DNA of 64,000 nt from SIRX01 sp965213905 (GTDB lineage Bacteria > Actinomycetota > Rubrobacteria > Rubrobacterales > Rubrobacteraceae): contig OZ243922.1 of the NCBI GenBank assembly GCA_965213905.1, positions 2,480,001 through 2,544,000 on the forward strand, written 5' to 3'. The notes below the pieces were generated by a model that was not told where the DNA came from, ran no database searches, and worked only from the letters and a program-made list of their open reading frames with translations. Shown here one piece after another: positions 17,936-26,330 of the stretch (position 1 is its first letter; each line of letters starts with the position of its first letter). Position numbers and translations under genes: made by a program.

Positions 17936-19693
17936 TTACCCTTCCCCGCCATCGTCGCCCGCATCCTCTAAGCCCTCCCGGACTTCGTCCTGGATCTCAT
18001 CGCCGAGATCCCGTTGCGGCTCTTCCTGTGGCGGCTCTTGTTGCGGCGGCTCTTGTTGTGGCTCCTGCAGTGGTTCCTCTTGTTGCTCTTGCTGAGGCTG
18101 CTCTTGCTGGGGTTCTTGCGGTTGGGGTTGCTGGGGTTGTGGCTCCTGCTGTTGTTCCTGCTGTTGTTCTTGCGGGGCGGGGGTCGGTGTGTCCTGGTTC
18201 GGGGTTTCGGGCGCGGGGGCCGGTGGTTCGACGCTGACCCCGAGGTTTATCGCGGTCCCGGGCGCGACCGGCACCCCCACCTGGTATCCCTGCTCCACGA
18301 CGACGCCCGGGGCGACGTCGTTTCTCTGGATCTCCCGGACGTTGCCGACGGCCAGGCCCGCATTTCCGAGCGCCGCCTCCGCTTCCGGCAGGCTCATGTT
18401 GGAGACTTCGGGCACGGCCACGGTGGCAGGCCCCGAAGGGCCGGATCCAACCTGCAACGTCACGGGGGAGCCATTTCTGGCCCGGGTTTCACCGCCGGGC
18501 GACTGGTTCAGTACGGTTCCGGTTTCTTCCTCGGTGCTCTCGCGGCGTTCGACCTCCGGCCGGAAACCCGCGCCGTCGAGCCTCTGCTGTGCCTGATCCT
18601 GGGGTAGGCCGATTACGGAAGGGACCCTCGAACTTCCGTTGCCCCTGTTTCCCGGGTTGCCGTTGTTCCCGCTTTGGGAGAGGGCCCATCCGAGGCCGCC
18701 GAGCAGGACCAGCAGCAACAGGACCGCCGCCAGAACCCAGGGCGTGCTCCTGCGCCGGCGCCGGCGGTTTGTCCTGTACGCCGGTGGCGGCGAGGGCACG
18801 GGCCGGCGGGTTTCTACCCGCGGGGGTTCGGGGTTGGTCCCTCTCCCTACCGGACCGGCGGCGAGCGGCGGCATCCCGTCGCGCACGCGCCGGAGGTCTT
18901 CGGCGAGTTCGGTCGCGCCCCCGTAGCGGTCCCCGGGTTTTTTGGCGAGTAGTTTCGTAACGACGGCGTCCATGTCTTCCGTTATCTCGGGGTTTATCTC
19001 CCGCGGCGGCCGCAGTGGTTCGTTGACGTGTTTCATGGAAACGGCCACCGGGTTGTCTGCCGTAAAGGGTAGCCCTCCGGTGAGCATCTCGTAGAGGACC
19101 ACGCCCAGGGAGTAGAGGTCGCTCCGGGGGTCTACGGGCTCGCCCAACGCCTGCTCGGGCGACATGTAGCCCGCTGTGCCCAGGACGAGGCTCGTTTGGG
19201 AGATAGCGGTGTAGGCGGAGGCGCGTGCTATCCCGAAGTCTGCGACCTTCACGTCGCCCGTAGAAGTCAGGAGGACGTTGTGGGGTTTTATGTCGCGGTG
19301 GATCACCCCGCGCCCGTGGGCTTCTTCGAGGGCGTTGGAGATCTTTAACGCCACCGAAGCGGCCTCGGGCGTATCTAGAACACCCTCCCGGGAAATACGT
19401 TCTTTTAACGAGCCGCCCGGAACGTGCTCCATGGCGATGTACGAGGTGCCGTCCTCGTCAACGCCCCGGTCGTAGATAGAGACTATGTTCGGGTGGGAGA
19501 GCGAGGCGGCGCTGCGGGCCTCGCGCTTGAAACGCTCGGCGAACTCCGCATCCTCGGCGTACTGGTCCCGCAGAACCTTGATCGCCACGTCCCGGCCCAG
19601 CACCCCGTCGTGCGCCAGATATACCCGCGCCATCCCCCCGCTGCCCAGGGTGCTCCGGATGCTGTAGCGGCCGTGCACGACGGTCTCAGGCAC
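17936..19693 (-). CDS. PASTA-containing Ser/Thr protein kinase (PknB-like)
   Basis: 585 residues from a GTG. Kinase domain at about 8-270: GSGGMARVY loop, AIKV (Lys 39), HRDIKPHN (132-139), DFG (152-154) and GTAGYMSPE. A Pro/Arg-rich juxtamembrane segment leads to one membrane helix (about 319-339), then two PASTA repeats (about 356-417 and 425-488) that in this family bind peptidoglycan fragments or lipid II. The last 95 residues are an acidic Gln/Pro/Glu low-complexity tail outside the cell. The usual cell-division neighbours (pbpA, rodA, ftsW) are absent here. Confidence 0.93.
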   Translation of the reverse strand: MPETVVHGRYSIRSTLGSGGMARVYLAHDGVLGRDVAIKVLRDQYAEDAEFAERFKREARSAASLSHPNIVSIYDRGVDEDGTSYIAMEHVPGGSLKERISREGVLDTPEAASVALKISNALEEAHGRGVIHRDIKPHNVLLTSTGDVKVADFGIARASAYTAISQTSLVLGTAGYMSPEQALGEPVDPRSDLYSLGVVLYEMLTGGLPFTADNPVAVSMKHVNEPLRPPREINPEITEDMDAVVTKLLAKKPGDRYGGATELAEDLRRVRDGMPPLAAGPVGRGTNPEPPRVETRRPVPSPPPAYRTNRRRRRRSTPWVLAAVLLLLVLLGGLGWALSQSGNNGNPGNRGNGSSRVPSVIGLPQDQAQQRLDGAGFRPEVERRESTEEETGTVLNQSPGGETRARNGSPVTLQVGSGPSGPATVAVPEVSNMSLPEAEAALGNAGLAVGNVREIQRNDVAPGVVVEQGYQVGVPVAPGTAINLGVSVEPPAPAPETPNQDTPTPAPQEQQQEQQQEPQPQQPQPQEPQQEQPQQEQQEEPLQEPQQEPPQQEPPQEEPQRDLGDEIQDEVREGLEDAGDDGGEG

Positions 19694-19804
19694 AGTAACG
19701 TCCCGGCAGTAGAGGCGCGGCTGTTCCGGAAAAGTTCATGTGTGGCATAGTTTAGCTTGGGGCGCCACCCTTTCCAATCGCCCGGCAAGCCGACACCGGC
19801 CTGC

Positions 19805-19810
19805 TAACAT
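19805..19810 (+). promoter_or_regulatory. Possible -10 element for the GrpB-family gene
   Basis: TAACAT followed by 9 nt and the ATG at 19820; no Shine-Dalgarno is visible between them, so the mRNA may be leaderless. Confidence 0.3.
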
Positions 19811-19819
19811 CAACGTCCG

Positions 19820-20344
19820 ATGCCGGAGCAGGTTCACATAGTAGCCTACGATACCGGCTGGCCGGCACGGTTCGGGGAGGAGCGCGATCGGATAGAAAGA
19901 GTCATCGGGCGTTGGCTGGTGGGGATCGAGCACGTCGGCAGCACGGCCGTACCCGGTTTGGATGCCAAGCCGGTAATAGACGTGATGCCGGGCCTATCCT
20001 CTATGCTGGATGCGGATCTCTGCGTGGAGCCACTCGTTAGCCTCGGTTACTCGTACTGGGAAGAAGGTGCGGAGCCGCACCACCGCCTCTTCGCGAAGTT
20101 TGTGGACGACGGATGGACCGCGCGCACCCACAACCTGCACCTCGTCGAAGCCGGAGGCTGGTACTGGAGAGAGCGTCTGTTGTTCCGTGACTACCTTCGG
20201 GATCATGCCGAAACGGCCCGGGAATACGCCCGACTCAAGCACGAGCTGGCCCGCCGGCATATGGACGACCGCGAGGCGTACACCGCCGCCAAAAAAAGGT
20301 TCGTCACCAGCGTAGTGGAGAAGGCTAGAAAGCCGCGGGCGTAG
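19820..20344 (+). CDS. GrpB family protein (UPF0157)
   Basis: 174 residues. The family signature is complete: VAYDTGWPARFGEERDRI, IEHVGSTAVPGLDAKPVIDVM, and HNLHLVEAGGWYWRERLLFRDYLRDH. GrpB proteins share the nucleotidyltransferase fold; the GS...D-x-D-like arrangement is partly kept, but the biochemical role is not established in the family. It diverges from the PASTA kinase gene. Confidence 0.9.
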   Translation: MPEQVHIVAYDTGWPARFGEERDRIERVIGRWLVGIEHVGSTAVPGLDAKPVIDVMPGLSSMLDADLCVEPLVSLGYSYWEEGAEPHHRLFAKFVDDGWTARTHNLHLVEAGGWYWRERLLFRDYLRDHAETAREYARLKHELARRHMDDREAYTAAKKRFVTSVVEKARKPRA

Positions 20345-20404
20345 CCCCACTACCAGCTCTGTTACCATTCGGCCGGGTAGGCTACGCAAGGAGAGTGGTG
20401 GACT

Positions 20405-21985
20405 ATGGTTACGGTGCGCGAGGCGACTATCGGCCTCTTGAGGCACTTCGGGATGACGACGGTCTTCGGCAACCCCGGCTCGACGGAACTCCCGCTTCTC
20501 AGGGACTTCCCGGGGGACTTCCGATACGTGCTCGGGCTGCAAGAGGCTTCCGTGCTCGGTATGGCGACGGGGTATGCCCAGGGCTCGGGCAACGCGGCGT
20601 TCGTCAACCTGCACACCGCGCCGGGGCTCGGGAACGCGATGGGCGCGATGGTCACGGCCTACCTGAACAAGACGCCGCTGGTCGTGACCGCCGGGCAGCA
20701 GGACCGGCGGCACGTCGCCCTGGAGCCATTGCTCTCCGGTGAGTTGGTGGACCTCGCGAAACCCTACGTCAAACGGAGCCACGAACCGTCGCGGGCCGAG
20801 GACGTGCCGTTCGAGTTGCAGCGGGCCTACCACACCGCGATGCAGCATCCGCGGGGCCCGGTCTTTCTCTCCATCCCGATGGATGACTGGGAAGTAGAGG
20901 TGGAACCGCCCGTTATTCGGGAGGTCTCGTACCGCGTCGCGCCGGAAGCCGGAGGGCTGGAAGAGGTAGCTGAGGCCCTGGCGGGGGCGCGGAGCCCGGG
21001 GCTCGTGGTGGGGCCGGGGATCGGGCGCGCCCACACCTTCGAGGGCGTCGTGGCGCTTGCGGAAAAACTAAACGCCGGGGTGTGGCAGGAGCCGATCTCC
21101 GCCCTGCCCGGCTTCCCGTGGAACCACCGGCTCTTCCAGGGACACTTGCCCGCCGCCCAGAGAAAACTCGCCGAAAAGCTCTCGTCCCACGACGTGGTTC
21201 TGGTGCTCGGCGCGCCGGTCTTTACCTACTACCCGTACGTCCCCGGTCCCGTAGTCGAGGAAGGCACGCGGGTCTTCCAGATCACCGAAGACCACGAAGA
21301 AGCGGCCCGGGCCGCCGTCGGCACGGGCGTCGTCGGGGACCCGGAACTCGCGGCCCGCAGCCTTACGGAGCTTTTGCCGGAGGCCGACCGCCCCGGGCCG
21401 CCCCGCCGGGAACCGCCCAAAAAACCGGAAGCAACCTCGCCGATGTCGGTGGCTTACGCGATGAACGCCATCTCGGAGGTTTTGGAGGATGATGCCGTGG
21501 TCGCCGACGAGTCTACTTCTAGCAAGGGGACGCTCTACGAGTACGTAAAAGCCGAGGTTCCCGACGGCCACCACACCTCTGCGGCCGGGGGCCTGGGTTT
21601 CTGTATGCCGGCCTCGGTAGGCCTCAAGCTCGCGCTACCGAACCGTCAGGTGATTTGCGTGATCGGGGACGGCTCCAGCATGTACTCCGTTCAGGCCCTC
21701 TACACCGCCGCCCAGTACAACGTCCCCGTCCCCATCATCGTCATAAACAACAAAGGCTACTCGATCCTCAAGGGTTTCCGGGACGCTATCGGCCTGGAAG
21801 ACGTTCCCGGCCTCGACCTGCCGGACCTGGACATCGTGCAGATAGCGCGCGGGTTCGGTTGCGGGGGCGAAAACGTAGAAAAAGCCGAAGACCTGAAAGC
21901 CGCACTCGAACGCGCCGCGACCGCCGACGGACCCTACGTCCTGAACGTCCTCGTAGACACCACCGTTCCGAACATATTCGGTTGA
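20405..21985 (+). CDS. mdlC: Benzoylformate decarboxylase (ThDP-dependent)
   Basis: 526 residues. The active-site residues of the Pseudomonas enzyme fall at the same numbers: Ser 26 (NPGSTELP), Glu 47 (GLQEAS, cofactor activation) and His 70 (NLHTAPG). The ThDP/Mg motif is GDGSS ... VINNKGY. It decarboxylates 2-oxo acids such as benzoylformate to the aldehyde. No other mandelate-pathway gene is present, so the true substrate may be another aryl or branched 2-oxo acid. GGAGAG lies upstream of the ATG. The following membrane-protein gene overlaps its stop. Confidence 0.9.
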   Translation: MVTVREATIGLLRHFGMTTVFGNPGSTELPLLRDFPGDFRYVLGLQEASVLGMATGYAQGSGNAAFVNLHTAPGLGNAMGAMVTAYLNKTPLVVTAGQQDRRHVALEPLLSGELVDLAKPYVKRSHEPSRAEDVPFELQRAYHTAMQHPRGPVFLSIPMDDWEVEVEPPVIREVSYRVAPEAGGLEEVAEALAGARSPGLVVGPGIGRAHTFEGVVALAEKLNAGVWQEPISALPGFPWNHRLFQGHLPAAQRKLAEKLSSHDVVLVLGAPVFTYYPYVPGPVVEEGTRVFQITEDHEEAARAAVGTGVVGDPELAARSLTELLPEADRPGPPRREPPKKPEATSPMSVAYAMNAISEVLEDDAVVADESTSSKGTLYEYVKAEVPDGHHTSAAGGLGFCMPASVGLKLALPNRQVICVIGDGSSMYSVQALYTAAQYNVPVPIIVINNKGYSILKGFRDAIGLEDVPGLDLPDLDIVQIARGFGCGGENVEKAEDLKAALERAATADGPYVLNVLVDTTVPNIFG

Positions 21986-22665
21986 GAAGGGGTCACCTTG
22001 TACGGCTCGCGCTTTTCGTACTCGCGCTGGCGGCCATCATAACGGTCGCCCGGGTCACCGGGCTTACGGGCTTCGTCAGCCTCGACAACCTCGGCCGGCT
22101 CCGCGACTACGTAGAGAGTTTCGGCCCCGCCGCCCCGCTGGTATTCATCCTGGCGTACGCCGGGGCGACCGTGGCCTTTCTCCCCGGCACGCCGCTCACG
22201 CTGCTGGCGGGGCTCGCTTTCGGCCCGGTTCTCGGGACCCTTTACGTCATGATCGGCGCGACTGCGGGGCTTACCCTGGCCTTTCTCGTGGCCCGGTACG
22301 CCGCCCGGGGCCTCGTGGCCTCCTGGGTCCAAGAGAACGAACGCCTGGGCCGGCTGGACGGTGAGGTCGGGCGGCAGGGCTGGAGGATACTGGTCGTGAC
22401 GCGGCTCGTCCCGCTTTTTCCGTTCAACCTCCAGAACTACGCCTACGGCCTTACCAGGATAGGGCTCGGGACTTACGTGCTCGTCTCCGCGGCCTGCATA
22501 GTCCCCGGGGTCGTCGTCTACACCTTCGCCGGGGGCTCCGTCACGAGCGGAAACCTCACCCGCACCTTCGTACTCTTGGGCATAGCCGCCGGGATCTTCG
22601 TGCTGCTGTCCCTGATCCCCGGCTGGCTCCGCCGCCGCGCCCGCGTGCCGCGAAAGCCGAACTAG
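21982..22665 (+). CDS. TVP38/TMEM64 family membrane protein (VTT domain)
   Basis: 227 residues from a TTG that overlaps the TGA of the preceding decarboxylase gene; the frame is open upstream, but that part only shadows the decarboxylase. Five or six membrane helices are evident. The VTT/SNARE-associated core shows AGATVAFLPGTPLTLLAG, FGPVLGTLYVMIGATAG and the re-entrant RLVPLFPFNLQNYAYGLTRI. DedA/VTT proteins are linked to lipid scrambling or transport. Confidence 0.85.
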   Translation: MRRGHLVRLALFVLALAAIITVARVTGLTGFVSLDNLGRLRDYVESFGPAAPLVFILAYAGATVAFLPGTPLTLLAGLAFGPVLGTLYVMIGATAGLTLAFLVARYAARGLVASWVQENERLGRLDGEVGRQGWRILVVTRLVPLFPFNLQNYAYGLTRIGLGTYVLVSAACIVPGVVVYTFAGGSVTSGNLTRTFVLLGIAAGIFVLLSLIPGWLRRRARVPRKPN

Positions 22666-22760
22666 CGCGGGCTACGGGTTTATCCGGGCGTTCCGCGCCC
22701 TACCCGGCGTTTCGCACTTCGCACGGCGCGACTTCTGCGTTAGAGTGTGCGGGTGGGATC

Positions 22761-22786
22761 TGCGAGACTACTCTGCGAGACTACTC
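22761..22786 (+). repeat. 13-bp tandem direct repeat, two exact copies
   Basis: TGCGAGACTACTC occurs twice back to back, ending just before the GGGAGG ribosome site of the ABC ATPase gene. It may be a regulatory site or a simple duplication. Confidence 0.6.
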
Positions 22787-22798
22787 TGGGAGGCTTTC

Positions 22799-23578
22799 TT
22801 GGAGACCAAAACCGCGGTAAGGGCTGAGAACCTGACCAAAAACTACGGCTCGAAAGAAGCCGTGCGCGGCGTAGACCTGGAGGTAGAAAGAGGCACGCTC
22901 TACGGCTTTCTAGGTCCCAACGGCGCCGGTAAGACCACGTGCATCAGGATGCTTACCGGGCTTATCCGGCCGAGCGGCGGGACGGTAGAGGTCGCGGGCA
23001 TGAACGTTATGGAACGGCCGCTCGAAGTCAAACGCCGCATAGGCCTCGTGCCGGACGAGCCCCAGCTCTTCGGCAAGCTTACGGCTCGAGAGTTTCTCGG
23101 CTTTGTCGGAGACGTATACCGGATGCCCCGCGACGAAGCCCGGCGGCGGGCGGACGAGCTTCTGGAAATGTTCGAACTCTCGGAGGCCGCCGGCTCTTTG
23201 ATGGACGGTTATTCGCACGGCATGCAGCAGAAGTGTGCGCTGGCGGCGGCCCTGCTGCACGAGCCGGAGGTGCTGTTTCTGGACGAGCCGACGGTAGGTC
23301 TGGACCCGGCGAGCGCCCGGCTCATAAAAGACGTTTTGCGCCGGATCACGGCCCGGGGAGCCACCATTTTTATGGCGACCCACATACTGGAGATCGCCCA
23401 GTCGTTGTGCGACGGCGTCGCGATCATCCAGGACGGCCGCATCCGGGCCTCGGGCACGCTGGACGAACTTCGCGCCGAGGCCCACGCCTCGGACGACAAC
23501 ACCCTGGAAGACATCTTTCTGAACCTCACGGGCTCCAGCGAGGGACGCGAAGTCGCCGGTTATCTAGGGGAAGATTAA
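22799..23578 (+). CDS. ABC transporter ATP-binding protein (exporter type)
   Basis: 259 residues from TTG 22799, chosen because GGGAGG precedes it and the conserved domain begins soon after. Walker A is GPNGAGKT, the signature region is YSHGMQQKCALAAALL (divergent from LSGGQ), and Walker B is VLFLDEPTVGLDP with a switch His in ATHI. The layout matches ABC-2 type exporters. It pairs with the large permease gene that follows after 2 bp. Confidence 0.88.
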   Translation: METKTAVRAENLTKNYGSKEAVRGVDLEVERGTLYGFLGPNGAGKTTCIRMLTGLIRPSGGTVEVAGMNVMERPLEVKRRIGLVPDEPQLFGKLTAREFLGFVGDVYRMPRDEARRRADELLEMFELSEAAGSLMDGYSHGMQQKCALAAALLHEPEVLFLDEPTVGLDPASARLIKDVLRRITARGATIFMATHILEIAQSLCDGVAIIQDGRIRASGTLDELRAEAHASDDNTLEDIFLNLTGSSEGREVAGYLGED

Positions 23579-23580
23579 CT

Positions 23581-25224
23581 TTGGGCGTGCTCACCCTTAT
23601 GCGTCGGGTCCGGCTCAAGACCATTCGGCGGGCCATCACGCACGCCGGAGGCGTACGGTTGTGGCAGTACTTCAGCATCGGGCTTTTTGGGGTCTTTCTT
23701 TGTTTAATATCTTTCTTTGTTTCGCTTTTTATGTTCGGCTCGCTCGCGTCGGTGGCCGACGGCGAGCTGGCGGTCCGTGTGCTGGCCGGCTTTTGTACGG
23801 CCGCCGTGCTGGCGCTGGTCTTTACTGGCCTGGCGACGGCGCTCTACACGATGTACCTATCCAAAGACCTGGACCTTTTGCTCTCGCTGCCGATAAAGGA
23901 ACGGACTATCTTCGCTTACAAGTACTGGGAGACGCTGGCCGGCAACTCGGCGTTCTTCGTGGTGCTCGGGGTTCCGGCGCTTGTAGCTTACGGGGTGGCT
24001 ACCGGGGCCTCCTTTCTTTACTACCTCGTCCTGCCGCCCGTGGCGGTGTTGCTCCTGATGATCCCGACCGGGATCTGCGTTTTGCTCATCATGCCGCTCA
24101 TGCGCCTGATCCCGGCGAACCGGGCCCGGGAGCTCGTGGCCGCCCTCGGGGGACTTCTGATCGCTGTTTTCTATCTGCTGTGGTTCCGTTTCGGCGCCGG
24201 GACGGCCTCCGCGCCGGAGCCGGGCGCGGCGGGTAGCACGGAGGAAGCCCTACAGGTCGTGCTCGACACGCCCGTCTTGAACGTCCCGCCGGGCAGTTGG
24301 ATCTCCGAGACCCTGACCGGGATCTCGACCCTGGACCCCGGCCGCCTCCTCGCCGGCTTGGTCCCCTTCGCCGCGTTGTCGGTCGGGATGTACGCCTTCA
24401 GCCTGGCCGTCTCCGGTTGGGCCTACGCCACGGGCCGGGGGCGGGCGACGGAGAGCGGGGGACAGGTGCGCCCGACCGGGTGGGCGGCAAAGCTGTTCGC
24501 CCCCCTGCCACAAGACATCCGGGCGGTGGTGGTCAAAGACCTCAACTCGCTGCCCCGGGACCTCCGGCGGCTGGTCAACGTGGTGATTCCGGTCGTCATG
24601 GGCCTGGCATTTGGCTTCTTCTACTTCTCGGGTGGCGCGTCCGTTATGCAGGTTCCCTCACAATTCATGCCGTACCTGACCATGGCCGGGTTCGCCGCCA
24701 TGGCCTCCATGTCCGGGCCGGCCCAGTCCGTAGGGGGCGAGGGACGCTCGTACTGGTTTATCGTGGCATCCCCTATAAGCACCGGGAGGCTGCTCGCCGC
24801 CAAGTGGATATCGGCGGTCTCTATCGGAACGGCGGCCACGCTGCTCGGGATGCTGGTCATCTCGCTGGTCTCGGGTCTCTACCTCCCCGGCCTACTCGCC
24901 GGCATCGTGGCCGGCATCGTCCTGAGCGCGGTCCTGGATCTGTACACCGTCGGCGTAGCCGCCATGTACCCCCGCTTCGACTGGGAGAACCCGAATCAGG
25001 TCGTCACCACCGCCGGCGGACTCGTAATGATGGTCTGCCTGATCGGGCTAGCCACCTTGGGCGGCATCGGCGCGGCAATAGCCTTCGGCCTGGCTATGGT
25101 CCTACCCGTCTGGCTCTCCGCAATCATCGCCGGAACAGTCTGGACGGTCGCCGCCGCAGCCATCGGCTACGCCGTATTCTCCACCGGCGTCGCCCAACTC
25201 AAGCACATGGACTGGGGGCAATAG
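23581..25224 (+). CDS. Large ABC transporter permease (putative ABC exporter)
   Basis: 547 residues from TTG 23581 with AGGGGAAG upstream. About twelve hydrophobic segments fall in two halves, with a cytoplasmic loop containing RAVVVKDLNSLPRDLRRL typical of putative ABC exporter permeases fused head to tail. The segment YLSKDLDLLLSLPIKERTIF is the coupling region of this family. It partners the ATPase gene directly upstream; the cargo is unknown. The frame is open upstream of 23581, but that stretch is antisense-like shadow of the ATPase gene. Confidence 0.82.
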   Translation: MGVLTLMRRVRLKTIRRAITHAGGVRLWQYFSIGLFGVFLCLISFFVSLFMFGSLASVADGELAVRVLAGFCTAAVLALVFTGLATALYTMYLSKDLDLLLSLPIKERTIFAYKYWETLAGNSAFFVVLGVPALVAYGVATGASFLYYLVLPPVAVLLLMIPTGICVLLIMPLMRLIPANRARELVAALGGLLIAVFYLLWFRFGAGTASAPEPGAAGSTEEALQVVLDTPVLNVPPGSWISETLTGISTLDPGRLLAGLVPFAALSVGMYAFSLAVSGWAYATGRGRATESGGQVRPTGWAAKLFAPLPQDIRAVVVKDLNSLPRDLRRLVNVVIPVVMGLAFGFFYFSGGASVMQVPSQFMPYLTMAGFAAMASMSGPAQSVGGEGRSYWFIVASPISTGRLLAAKWISAVSIGTAATLLGMLVISLVSGLYLPGLLAGIVAGIVLSAVLDLYTVGVAAMYPRFDWENPNQVVTTAGGLVMMVCLIGLATLGGIGAAIAFGLAMVLPVWLSAIIAGTVWTVAAAAIGYAVFSTGVAQLKHMDWGQ

Positions 25225-25260
25225 AAACAAAGTTGATGAAATGCAAATCTCTACACGAAT

Positions 25261-25266
25261 TATAAT
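25261..25266 (+). promoter_or_regulatory. -10 box of the ribose operon promoter
   Basis: Consensus TATAAT. No well-spaced -35 is apparent (a TTGATG lies 22 bp upstream). Initiation would fall just ahead of or inside the operator at 25276. Confidence 0.6.
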
Positions 25267-25275
25267 GTGACTCTT

Positions 25276-25299
25276 GTAAACGTTTACGAAAACGTTTAC
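25276..25299. promoter_or_regulatory. Tandem LacI-type operators upstream of the ribose operon
   Basis: The perfect palindrome GTAAACGTTTAC (25276-25287) is followed directly by the near-copy GAAAACGTTTAC (25288-25299). The AAACGTTT cores are 12 bp apart, slightly over one helical turn. AAACGTTT with a central CG is the classic LacI/GalR-family site. The position just downstream of TATAAT fits autorepression by the adjacent LacI protein. Confidence 0.8.
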
Positions 25300-25329
25300 A
25301 GTACTGGATGGAAAGGGGTTGCCGGAGAA

Positions 25330-26328
25330 TTGGCGACGATCAAGGACGTGGCGAAGGAGGCAGGGGTATCCGTGGCGACGGTTTCGCGGACACTAAACGG
25401 GGTGGATCGGGTGAGCCCGGGGGTTCAAGAACGGGTCGTCTCGGCGGCAAAGAGCTTGAGTTATCGGCCGAATGCGGTTGCACGCTCCTTGAGGGCACGG
25501 AACACCAGAACGTTGGGGCTCGTGATCCCCAACATTCGCAATTCTTTCTTTACCCAGATGGCCCGGGTGGTAGAGGATGCGGCCCGTGAGCGGGGCTATA
25601 GCCTGGTGTTCGGCAATACCGACGAGGATCCGGATAAAGAGACCGAGTACCTGGATGTATTGCTGGAAAAACAGGTAGATGGCCTCATCGTCAGCCCGGC
25701 TCGGGCGTCATCACCGCACTTGGAAGAGCTAGTACGGGACGGGGTGCCGGTGGTGTTCCTGGATCGCTTCGTACTGGGTGTCGAGGCACCCGTTGTTCGG
25801 GCCGATGGCCGGCGGGCGGTAGATAAACTGGTGAAACATTTGGTGGGGTTGGGACACGAGAAGTTGGCGATCATCTCTGGCCCCACCGAGACCGTGCCGG
25901 GCCTCGAAAGACGCGATGCTTTTCTGTCTGGGGCCGAAGAGCGGGACGTGACTTTAGACAGCAAGTGGGTGAAGGTCGGGAACTTTCGCCGGGAGAGCGG
26001 CTTTATAGCGATGCGGGAGTTGCTGGAGTTGGACGAGCCGCCAACGGCCGTATTCGCCGCCAACAACTTGATGGCGCTCGGGGCTTTGCAAGCTCTCAAA
26101 AGGGCCGGAGTAAAGGTGCCGGAGGATATCTCGTTTGCGAGCTTCGATGACGTTAGCTGGTTCGAGTTGGTCGAGCCTCCTATAACGGCCATAGCGCAGC
26201 CCGTCGGAGAGCTGGGTTCCGCGGCGGCTGAGATGTTGCCCAGGCTGGTCGGAGGCGCGGGAGTAGAGTCCGTAATCCTGGAGGCGGAGTTGGTGGTGCG
26301 AGAATCGTGTGGGAAGGTGGGAGACTGA
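25330..26328 (+). CDS. rbsR: LacI-family regulator of the ribose operon
   Basis: 332 residues from TTG 25330. The start is preferred over GTG 25267 because the operator pair lies between them and the helix-turn-helix begins here: ATIKDVAKEAGVSVATVSRTLNG, followed by hinge helix SYRPNAVARSLR. The effector domain is periplasmic-binding-like (TLGLVIPNIRNSFF, ADGRRAVDKLVKHLVGLGH, FASFDDVSWFELVEPP). AAAGGGG lies 11 nt upstream. It is the first gene of the transport operon and probably represses it until ribose or a similar sugar binds. Confidence 0.88.
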   Translation: MATIKDVAKEAGVSVATVSRTLNGVDRVSPGVQERVVSAAKSLSYRPNAVARSLRARNTRTLGLVIPNIRNSFFTQMARVVEDAARERGYSLVFGNTDEDPDKETEYLDVLLEKQVDGLIVSPARASSPHLEELVRDGVPVVFLDRFVLGVEAPVVRADGRRAVDKLVKHLVGLGHEKLAIISGPTETVPGLERRDAFLSGAEERDVTLDSKWVKVGNFRRESGFIAMRELLELDEPPTAVFAANNLMALGALQALKRAGVKVPEDISFASFDDVSWFELVEPPITAIAQPVGELGSAAAEMLPRLVGGAGVESVILEAELVVRESCGKVGD

Positions 26329-26330
26329 TC

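Noticed and set aside
22939..23580. Upstream extension of the large ABC permease frame
   Set aside because: It overlaps the ATPase gene in another frame and gives Arg/Gly/Pro-rich noise; TTG 23581 has a ribosome site and starts the hydrophobic protein.
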